Assembly: GCA_033795365.1 (NCBI GenBank)
Contig: JARYGU010000019.1
Coordinates: forward strand, 1 to 64,000
DNA: 64,000 nucleotides
Origin: JARYGU01 sp033795365
Lineage (GTDB): Bacteria; Pseudomonadota; Alphaproteobacteria; Rhizobiales; Rhizobiaceae
Reading direction: 5' to 3'
Under the pieces are notes generated by a model. It saw only the letters and a list, made by a program, of their open reading frames with translations, did not search any database and was not told the origin of the DNA. The position numbers and the translations under genes are program-made. Of this stretch, positions 57,952-64,000 are shown piece by piece (the first letter of the stretch is position 1; each line of letters starts with the position of its first letter).

Positions 57952-57980
57952 ATTTTGTTCTACTATTGTTCGCATGTCAA
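57952..57980 (-). promoter_or_regulatory. Promoter with LexA box for the 28-aa peptide
   Basis: Minus strand: perfect TTGACA (57975-57980), 17 bases, CAAAAT (57952-57957). The LexA box GAAC-AATAGTA-GAAC (57957-57971) fills most of the spacer, so bound LexA would block RNA polymerase. Confidence 0.85.
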
Positions 57981-58072
57981 CACCCTTTGAAAACAAGAAT
58001 CGTTCGGCTGGCCGTCCCTTCGGAAAATTCGAAGCGGCACGCCTTCGTTTTTAGCCTTAGGAGCTCGGCCGA

Positions 58073-58093
58073 TACAATGTTCTTATTTTGTTC
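58073..58093 (+). promoter_or_regulatory. Second LexA box, upstream of the DUF5680 gene
   Basis: GTTC-TTATTTT-GTTC at 58079-58093, directly after a good -10, TACAAT (58073-58078). The -35 is weak (TTTAGC at 58050-58055). It is 57 bases before the DUF5680 start and 107 bases from the first box. Confidence 0.75.
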
Positions 58094-58150
58094 TTTACTT
58101 TTCGGAACGCCCATGCCACCTTCGAGGCGTTCACAAAAGAGGCGTGAGGC

Positions 58151-58612
58151 ATGGATTTCGAGGCGCTCGCAAGTTTCATCCTCGAGGCGAAGGCACGATG
58201 CTATGTCGGCGGCGGGACGCTCCTGTCGCTCAGGCCGGGGTCTCACGATATCGGCCACAGCCACGGCGAGTGGTTCTATCTCGACAGCTATTTCGGCGGA
58301 ACGGACTTCGCCGGGCAGGAGGTCGTCTGGCTCGCCGGTCAGCCGGTATGGGCCATGAACTATTTCGGGAGGATCACCGATCCCGCCCGTATCGACGCAA
58401 GCCGCGCCGGCGCCGTGATAAAGGCCGCCCTATCCCGGCTTTATGCCGAAGAGGGCCGTTTCCTGGGCGGGACGGACTTTCGGCACGACTTCGGGCGATA
58501 TATCGACAGGAGCAGCGGCGATACGCTCTCCTTCAGTGGCCGGGAGGTGATCCTCGTCGACGATGTGGAAGCGTATGACCTCGACTATCGCGGCGGCTTG
58601 ATCAAAGCATGA
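58151..58612 (+). CDS. DUF5680 protein, probably SOS-regulated
   Basis: The 153-residue protein matches the DUF5680 pattern: FILEAKARCYVGGG (about 9-22), SHDIGHSHGEWFYLDSYFGG (about 31-50), WLAGQPVWAMNYFGRI and RFLGGTDFRHDFGRYIDRSS (about 103-122). The domain also occurs fused to helix-turn-helix regulators; its biochemical role is unknown. GAGGC precedes the ATG. A LexA box lies 57 bases upstream. It converges with lolD, 13 bases apart. Confidence 0.8.
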   Translation: MDFEALASFILEAKARCYVGGGTLLSLRPGSHDIGHSHGEWFYLDSYFGGTDFAGQEVVWLAGQPVWAMNYFGRITDPARIDASRAGAVIKAALSRLYAEEGRFLGGTDFRHDFGRYIDRSSGDTLSFSGREVILVDDVEAYDLDYRGGLIKA

Positions 58613-58625
58613 GCCCGCGCGGAAC

Positions 58626-59312
58626 TCAGGCGAGTTCGCGGACCTTGCCGTCGTCGATCGTGACGCGGCGATCCATGAGACCGGCGAGCTCGTGATTGTG
58701 CGTCGCGATCAATGCCGCAAGGCCGGACTGGCGAACAAGCGCTTCGAGTGCCTCGAAGACATAGCCCGCCGTCTCCGGATCGAGGTTTCCCGTCGGCTCG
58801 TCGGCGAGCAGGACCAGCGGCGCGTTCGCAACCGCACGCGCGATCGCCACACGCTGCTGCTCGCCGCCGGAAAGTTCGGACGGCCGGTGCTCGCCCCGGT
58901 GGCCGATGCGCATGTAATCCAGCAGTTGGGCGGCGCGTGCGCGCGCTTCCGGCTTGGAAAGTCCGGCGATCAGCTGCGGCATCATGATGTTCTCGATCGC
59001 GGAGAATTCCGGAAGGAGATGATGAAACTGATAGACGAAGCCGATCTCGCCACGACGAATCGCCGTTCTCTGCTCATCGGCGAGATCGCCGCAGGAAACG
59101 CCGTTGACCATCACCTCGCCGGCATCGGGCTTTTCGAGAAGCCCGGCGACGTGAAGCAGCGTCGACTTTCCAGTGCCCGAAGGGGCGACGAGCGCGACGA
59201 TCTCGCCGCTCTTCAGCGTGAAATCGGCGCCCTTCAGGATCGAGAGGACAGTTTCGCCCTGCCCGTAATGGCGCTCGACGCCGGAAAGCTGCAATGCGAC
59301 GCGCGTGTTCAT
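58626..59312 (-). CDS. lolD: Lipoprotein-releasing ABC transporter ATPase LolD
   Basis: ATPase of the LolCDE complex that extracts outer-membrane lipoproteins from the inner membrane. The 228-residue protein has Walker A APSGTGKST (about 43-51), the MacB/LolD-family LSGGEQQRVAIARA signature (about 144-157), Walker B VLLADEPTGNLD (about 164-175) and H-loop THNHEL. It begins 12 bases after the permease gene. Confidence 0.94.
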   Translation of the reverse strand: MNTRVALQLSGVERHYGQGETVLSILKGADFTLKSGEIVALVAPSGTGKSTLLHVAGLLEKPDAGEVMVNGVSCGDLADEQRTAIRRGEIGFVYQFHHLLPEFSAIENIMMPQLIAGLSKPEARARAAQLLDYMRIGHRGEHRPSELSGGEQQRVAIARAVANAPLVLLADEPTGNLDPETAGYVFEALEALVRQSGLAALIATHNHELAGLMDRRVTIDDGKVRELA

Positions 59313-59324
59313 CTTCAGGAAGTC

Positions 59325-60632
59325 CTATTCGTAACGCAGGGCCTGGACGGGATCGAGCTTGGAAGCACGCCAGGCCGGAAAGATCGTCGCAAGGAAGGAG
59401 AGCGCCAGCGCCATGATGATGACGGATACGGTTTCGCCGGCATTCATGTCCGCCGGCAACTGGCTGAGGAAGTAAAGTTCGGGGTTGAACAGCGTGGTCC
59501 CGGATATCCAGGAGAAGAACTGGCGGATCGACTCGACGTTGAGACAGACGATGACGCCGAGAATGACGCCGGCAAGGGTGCCGACCGTGCCGATGGCCGC
59601 ACCGGTCATGAAGAAGATGCGCATGATCGCGCCCGATGTCGCGCCCATCGTCTTCAGGATCGCTATGTCGCTGCCCTTGTCCTTCACCAGCATGATCAGG
59701 CCCGAGATGATGTTCAGCGCCGCCACGAGCACGATCAGGGTGAGGATCATGAACATGACGTTGCGCTCCACCTCCAGGGCGGAGAAGAAAGTGCGGTTTC
59801 GCTGGCGCCAGTCGGTGATATAGACCTGTCGCCCTGCCACGGCCTCTATGGGTTGGCGCAGCGAATCGACCATGTCGGGATTGTCGACGAAGAGCTCGAT
59901 CGACTGCACGATCCCCTCGGCGTTGAAGTAGAGCTGCGCCTCTTCCAGAGGCATGTAGATGATCGAGGCGTCATATTCCGACATGCCGATCTCGAACACT
60001 GCCGAGACCGTGTAGGATTTCACCCGGGGATTGACGCCGAGCGGCGTCACGTCGCCTTCCGGCGCGACCAGCGTGATCTGGCCACCGGCGCTGATGCCGA
60101 GCGCCTCGGCCATGCGGGCGCCGATCGCGACGCCGGTCCCGGAGGCGAACCCGACGAGGTCGCCCTGCTGGATATGTTCGGAGACGACCGTCAGCTTTGC
60201 CAGGTCGTCGGCGCGGATGCCGCGAACCAGCGCGCCGGTGCCCGCCCCGCCCTGACCGGAGGCAAGCGTCTGCCCTTCGACCAGCGGGATCGCCATCCTG
60301 ACGCCCGGAACGGCGGAGAATTTCTGCGCGAGATCCGCGTAATTGTCGAGCGGGCCGTCGATCGGCTGGACGATCATATGGCCGTTGATGCCGAGGATGC
60401 GGGAAATGAGCTCGGTGCGGAAACCGTTCATCACCGCCATGACGATGATGAGCGTGGCGACGCCCAGCATGATCCCTATGAAGGAGAACCCGGCGATCAC
60501 CGAGATGAAAGCCTCCTTGCGTCGCGAGCGAAGGTAGCGCCAGGCAACCATTCGTTCGAAAGCGCAGAACGGGCGGCTGGAAGGACGCGCCGCGCCCGTT
60601 GTCATCGTCTCACCGCTCGCTGCCTCAGCCAT
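59325..60632 (-). CDS. lolC: Lipoprotein-releasing system permease LolC/LolE
   Basis: Inner-membrane permease of the Lol system. From ATG 60632 (GGGAGAG just upstream) it has 435 residues: FERMVAWRYLRSRRKEAFIS (coupling region, about 24-43), a first membrane helix (about 44-70), a large periplasmic domain, and three FtsX-type helices (about 290-430) ending DPVQALRYE. A single LolC/E-like gene is usual in alphaproteobacteria, presumably acting as a homodimer. It lies 20 bases after proS. Confidence 0.92.
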   Translation of the reverse strand: MAEAASGETMTTGAARPSSRPFCAFERMVAWRYLRSRRKEAFISVIAGFSFIGIMLGVATLIIVMAVMNGFRTELISRILGINGHMIVQPIDGPLDNYADLAQKFSAVPGVRMAIPLVEGQTLASGQGGAGTGALVRGIRADDLAKLTVVSEHIQQGDLVGFASGTGVAIGARMAEALGISAGGQITLVAPEGDVTPLGVNPRVKSYTVSAVFEIGMSEYDASIIYMPLEEAQLYFNAEGIVQSIELFVDNPDMVDSLRQPIEAVAGRQVYITDWRQRNRTFFSALEVERNVMFMILTLIVLVAALNIISGLIMLVKDKGSDIAILKTMGATSGAIMRIFFMTGAAIGTVGTLAGVILGVIVCLNVESIRQFFSWISGTTLFNPELYFLSQLPADMNAGETVSVIIMALALSFLATIFPAWRASKLDPVQALRYE

Positions 60633-60652
60633 GCTCTCTCCCGTGGGTCGGA

Positions 60653-61981
60653 TCAATTCGCAGCCGTCAACCTGGCGATCACCGCCTCGACCGTCATCGT
60701 TTCGCGATCGCCGGTCTTGCGATCCTTCACCTCGACCTCGCCATTGGCGACGGAACGCGGCCCGGCGATGACCTGGAGCGGAGCGCCAATGAGGTCGGCG
60801 GTTGCGAATTTCGTTCCGGCACGGTCGTCCGTATCGTCGTAGAGAACGTCGACACCGGCATTCGAGAGGGCGGCATAGAGCCGCTCGCAGGCGCTGTCGC
60901 AGGCAGCATCCCCGGCCTTCATGTTGATGACGATCGCCTCGAAGGGGGCGACAGACTTCGGCCAGATGATGCCGTTTTCGTCATGCGAGGCTTCGATGAT
61001 CGCGGGAACGAGGCGCGTCGGACCGATTCCGTAGGAGCCCATGTGAACGGCATGCTCCTTGCCGTCCGGTCCCTGGACCTTGGCTCCCAGCGGCTCGGAA
61101 TATTTGGTGCCGAAATAGAAGATATGACCGACCTCGATGCCGCGCGCCGAAAGCCGTTCACCTTCCGGGATCGCCTCGAAGGCGGCCGCATCGTGCATTT
61201 CGGAAGTGGCGGCATAGCGCGAGGTCCACTTCTCGAAGATCGTGCGAAGACCCGCGACATCGTCGAAGTTCGTGTCTTCGCCCGGAATGTCGAAATTCAG
61301 GAAATCCTTGTGGCAGAAGACCTCGGATTCCCCGGTATCGGCAAGAATGATGAACTCATGGCTGAGATTGCCGCCGATCGGGCCGGTATCGGCGCGCATC
61401 GGAATGGCGCGCAGCCCCATGCGGGAGAAGGTGCGCAGATAGGCCGCGAACATCCGGTTATAGGCATGCTCGGCTCCTTCGCGGTCCAGATCGAAGGAAT
61501 AAGCATCCTTCATCATGAATTCGCGCGAGCGCATGGTGCCGAAGCGCGGGCGGATCTCGTCGCGGAACTTCAGCTGGATATGATAAAGGTTGAGCGGCAG
61601 ATCCTTGTAGGATTTGACGAAGGAACGGAAGATGTCGGTGATCATCTCCTCGTTGGTCGGGCCGTAGAGCATCGGCCGGTCCTGCCGGTCTTTGATGCGC
61701 AGCATCTCCTTGCCATAGGCGTCGTAACGTCCGCTTTCCTGCCAGAGTTCGGCGGACTGCAGCGTCGGCATCAGAAGCTCGACGGCGCCGGAGCGGTTCT
61801 GCTCCTCGCGGATGATCGCATTGACCTTGTCGAGAACGCGTTTGCCCAGCGGCAGCCAACTGTAGATGCCGGCAGACTGCTGCTTGATCATGCCGGCGCG
61901 CAGCATCAGGCGGTGGGAGACGATCTCCGCTTCCTTGGGGTTTTCCTTGAGGATGGGCATGAAGAAGCGGGAAAGGCGCAT
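60653..61981 (-). CDS. proS: Prolyl-tRNA synthetase, short alphaproteobacterial type
   Basis: Charges tRNA-Pro. The 442-residue protein has class II motif 1 (LLRAGMIKQQSAGIYSWLPL-like region, about 26-46), motif 2 RDEIRPRFGTMRSREFMMKD (about 140-159), motif 3 GSYGIGPTRLVPAIIE (about 321-336) and an anticodon-binding domain (about 345-440). It lacks the 180-residue editing insertion of E. coli ProRS, so it depends on trans-editing. First gene of proS-lolC-lolD. Confidence 0.96.
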   Translation of the reverse strand: MRLSRFFMPILKENPKEAEIVSHRLMLRAGMIKQQSAGIYSWLPLGKRVLDKVNAIIREEQNRSGAVELLMPTLQSAELWQESGRYDAYGKEMLRIKDRQDRPMLYGPTNEEMITDIFRSFVKSYKDLPLNLYHIQLKFRDEIRPRFGTMRSREFMMKDAYSFDLDREGAEHAYNRMFAAYLRTFSRMGLRAIPMRADTGPIGGNLSHEFIILADTGESEVFCHKDFLNFDIPGEDTNFDDVAGLRTIFEKWTSRYAATSEMHDAAAFEAIPEGERLSARGIEVGHIFYFGTKYSEPLGAKVQGPDGKEHAVHMGSYGIGPTRLVPAIIEASHDENGIIWPKSVAPFEAIVINMKAGDAACDSACERLYAALSNAGVDVLYDDTDDRAGTKFATADLIGAPLQVIAGPRSVANGEVEVKDRKTGDRETMTVEAVIARLTAAN

Positions 61982-62691
61982 GACGAGGGTCCACGAAGAT
62001 AATTCCGCCTATCGGGGGAATCGGGCGAAATGACGTTGAATTTCACGCGTTCATAGCCGCTTCGCAGAGGGAATGGAACCCGCCGGAAAGTTGCAACGGG
62101 ATCTGTGCACCGATCATCCGAGACAATCGGAAAGGGCAGCCGCTTCCGGGAAAAAACGGGGGCGTCAATAACGAGAATTGCACAAACTTTGTCAATGGAA
62201 AAATTTTATTCCACTGTAGCAAAAATGCAAAAAAAGCGGATGACAACGCCTAAGCTTTGGGCTAATTTCAGTACACAAAAGAGGCAAGGAGTTTAAATTC
62301 TTGCCATTTTCGCGGTCAAGTCTTGGGAGGATCAGATCTTAGGCGCGCGTAGACGCTGCCACCGGTAACGGATAAAGATCACGCGATACTTAAGAAACAA
62401 GGCTTTCAGCCTTGTTTTTTTTTGCTTTTCTCTTTTGCCTCTACGATCCCTCTGTTTCCGTTTTATGACAGGCGCCTGCGTCAAACGCGCGCACCCGCCG
62501 CCATCGGACCAAATTGTCATCCCGTAACGTGAAGCGAATTTGCCAGCCGCTTAAATCACTGAACGTTAGGATGGGCATTTTCGCTGGTCGGAAACGCACG
62601 TCGTCAGAAATAAAATTCCTATAAATCGACTTATCAGGAAAAATCGATATACCCTGACATGCGACATCTCTCTGTGCCGGAGCGGCGCGGG
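61982..62691. other. Gene-poor region between proS and the DUF1467 gene
   Basis: No ORF here has a ribosome site and coding character. The part 62180-62330 is AT-rich. The notable element is the strong plus-strand terminator at 62395-62423, implying an unassigned plus-strand transcript, perhaps a small RNA beginning between about 62200 and 62340; GCG-TAGA-CGC forms a small hairpin near 62346-62356. The proS promoter must also lie in this gap. Confidence 0.4.
62395..62423 (+). terminator. Orphan strong rho-independent terminator
   Basis: A 10-bp stem AAACAAGGCT/AGCCTTGTTT with a TTC loop runs into nine consecutive T residues. No plus-strand gene precedes it for more than 3 kb, so it must end an unannotated transcript. 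Confidence 0.8.
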
Positions 62692-62961
62692 TCAGTCGAA
62701 ATCCGGTACGAAGCTCGGAAGGGCATCTATTCCGTAGCCGAGCTCGACGGAGACCATATACCAACAGAAATAAATCACGGCCGAGACGATGGTGGTGGTG
62801 GCAACCACACGCAGCGCGCGGAATTTCGCCGGGGCGCTTTCGACGCTGCCCGGAACCACATCGTTTTCCTCGGCCTGCGTCCGGAGGCCGAAAGGCAGCA
62901 CGGCAAAGAGCGTGATCCACCAGACGATGAAATAGACGGCGAACATCGAGAACAGAGCCAA
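62692..62961 (-). CDS. DUF1467 membrane protein
   Basis: The 89-residue protein has two membrane helices (FAVYFIVWWITLFAVLPFGL and VVATTTIVSAVIYFCWYMVS) with QAEENDVVPGSVESAPAKFR between. DUF1467 is a common alphaproteobacterial family of unknown role, often next to mce and rnj as here. Start is TTG 62961, ideally spaced after AGGAGG; ATG 62946 would be too far from it. Confidence 0.88.
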   Translation of the reverse strand: MALFSMFAVYFIVWWITLFAVLPFGLRTQAEENDVVPGSVESAPAKFRALRVVATTTIVSAVIYFCWYMVSVELGYGIDALPSFVPDFD

Positions 62962-63129
62962 GGTCGTTTCCTCCTGGGTGACGCAGCTATACAGCCGCAC
63001 TCCCGGCAAACCAACCGCAATCCTTGCACTGCGACATTTTTGCGATAGCCAGGCCCATCCGAAAGGGGAAGCAGGCGCCCGGCCTATGAAGCTATGCGGA
63101 AGCCGACGGGCAGCGCCTCTCCATCTCCA

Positions 63130-63534
63130 CTACACTTCTTCGAGCTCGATCAGCGTGCCGAAGAAATCCTTCGGGTGAAGGAAGAGGACCGGCTTGCCAT
63201 GGGCGCCGATCCTGGGGTTTCCGTCGCCGAGCACCCGGGCGCCGGACGCCTTCAGATGATCGCGCGCCGCAAGGATGTCGGTCACCTCGTAGCAGATATG
63301 GTGCATGCCGCCGGCGGGCGTCTTCTCCAGAAAGGCCGCGATCGGCGAATTTTCGCCGAGCGGCTGGAGCAGTTCCACTTTGGTATTGGCAAGTTCGACG
63401 AAGACCACGGTCACGCCGTGCTCGGGCAGGTCCTGCGGCGCCGTCACGCGGGCGCCGAGCACGGTCTCGTAGGTTTTCGCCGCAGCGGCGATGTCCGGTA
63501 CGGCAATCGCGACATGATTGACCCGCTCGAGCAA
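63130..63534 (-). CDS. mce: Methylmalonyl-CoA epimerase
   Basis: Interconverts (R)- and (S)-methylmalonyl-CoA in propionyl-CoA metabolism. The 134-residue VOC-fold protein has RVNHVAIAVPDIAAAAKTYE (3-22; first metal His), TVVFVELANTKVELLQPLGE (Glu about 48), GGMHHICYEV (His about 75) and VLFLHPKDFFGTLIELEEV (Glu near the end). Start is probably TTG 63534, six bases after GGGGGAG. It lies 51 bases after rnj. Confidence 0.9.
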   Translation of the reverse strand: MLERVNHVAIAVPDIAAAAKTYETVLGARVTAPQDLPEHGVTVVFVELANTKVELLQPLGENSPIAAFLEKTPAGGMHHICYEVTDILAARDHLKASGARVLGDGNPRIGAHGKPVLFLHPKDFFGTLIELEEV

Positions 63535-63585
63535 AGACAACTCCCCCGGCCTTCCGCCGGAATTATCCGTGGACAATGCGCATGA

Positions 63586-64000
63586 TCAAACCTTCGTCAC
63601 GAAAACCGTGACGACCGGCTTCTTGCCCCAGGTTTCGTTCGCCATCGCGCGGACGGAGCGGCGCACCGCCTCGCGCACCGTTTCCAGATCCTTGCGGCGC
63701 GCGCGCGGGATGCTTTCCACCGCGCCGAGCACAGCATCATACAATGTATCACCCATATCCTCGCCCTCGTCGTCGAACTGCGGCAGGCCGAAGGGCTCGA
63801 CTTCGGGATCGCCGAGGAAATCGTAACGCTCGTCGAGCACGATGCTGACGGCGACATGGCCGACGAAGGAGAGCTTGCGGCGATCGCCGATGCCCATTTC
63901 GTCATAGTCGCCGATGAGCTTGCCGTCCTTGAAGATGCGGCCGTGCGGGATTTCGTCGATCATTTCCGCCGGCCCCGGCGCCAGCCGCAGCATTTTGCCG
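63586..64000 (-). CDS. rnj: Ribonuclease J, C-terminal part (cut by window edge)
   Basis: RNase J has 5'-3' exo- and endonuclease activity in RNA processing. The visible 137 residues contain GRIFKDGKLIGDYDEMGIGD-like sequence (LIGDYDEMGIGDRRKLSFVG) and VAVSIVLDERYDFLGDPEV, then DAVLGAVESIPRARRKDLET and VRRSVRAMANETWGKKPVVT ending VFVTKV, typical of the C-terminal domain of alphaproteobacterial RNase J. The catalytic beta-lactamase/beta-CASP part lies outside the window. Confidence 0.88.
   Translation of the reverse strand, partial: GKMLRLAPGPAEMIDEIPHGRIFKDGKLIGDYDEMGIGDRRKLSFVGHVAVSIVLDERYDFLGDPEVEPFGLPQFDDEGEDMGDTLYDAVLGAVESIPRARRKDLETVREAVRRSVRAMANETWGKKPVVTVFVTKV

Noticed and set aside
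57974..58054. 26-codon plus-strand ORF right after the first LexA box
   Set aside because: No ribosome site and no plus-strand promoter; the minus-strand 28-codon gene has both.
62043..62296. Short ORFs on both strands in the AT-rich gap after proS
   Set aside because: They start without ribosome sites and have composition expected by chance in this gap.

Overview
The window is a 64-kb piece of a GC-rich alphaproteobacterial chromosome, most likely from the Rhizobiaceae (Sinorhizobium/Rhizobium type). The basis is family-level recognition: DUF982, DUF6105, DUF1467, DUF2155 and DUF3572 proteins, an NDUFA12-type complex I subunit, a divK-pleD operon, a short prolyl-tRNA synthetase without the insertion domain, RNase E with a large acidic insertion, alphaproteobacterial promoters (CTTGAC-N17-CTATAT type) and LexA boxes of the GTTC-N7-GTTC type. 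It is almost entirely core genome; I see no prophage, insertion sequence, CRISPR array or integrative element.

Left part (1-18 kb): the 5' end of an EF-Tu gene reading out of the window, preceded by hairpins in its leader, two tiny forward genes, a candidate minus-strand small transcript and a tRNA-Tyr/tRNA-Gly operon; then rlmB, a divergent azoreductase/LysR pair with a clear dyad operator, tRNA-Thr, a DUF982 gene, an orphan ABC-2 polysaccharide-type permease, NAD kinase, prfB (RF2) with a canonical programmed +1 frameshift, a class A penicillin-binding protein, an AMIN-domain amidase and RNase E with a long leader.

Middle part (18-48 kb): a DsbA-like protein, aroQ-accB-accC-aat, a complex I accessory subunit, the split gatB and gatC-GNAT-gatA loci of the amidotransferase, an Rrf2/flavoprotein pair, a YjhX-family gene convergent with a GNAT gene, a HigBA-type toxin-antitoxin pair, ruvX, aidB, pyrB with a dihydroorotase-like partner that has lost its metal ligands, a RIME-like repeat, plsY-dprA, topA-rnr-DUF983-NUDIX-MFS, and rpmG with its own promoter and terminator.

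Right part (48-64 kb): a three-hairpin small RNA candidate facing rpmG, the divK-pleD cell-cycle and c-di-GMP operon, dinB with an SOS box, an L,D-transpeptidase, dnaE, then proS-lolC-lolD, DUF1467, methylmalonyl-CoA epimerase and the 3' end of RNase J. Between dnaE and lolD lies the most interesting spot: a 28-residue hydrophobic peptide gene with a strong ribosome site whose TTGACA promoter carries a LexA box in its -35/-10 spacer, and a second LexA box in front of a DUF5680 gene. With dinB this gives three SOS sites within 6.7 kb. The peptide resembles in size and regulation the SOS-induced division inhibitor SidA of Caulobacter, but its function is unproven.
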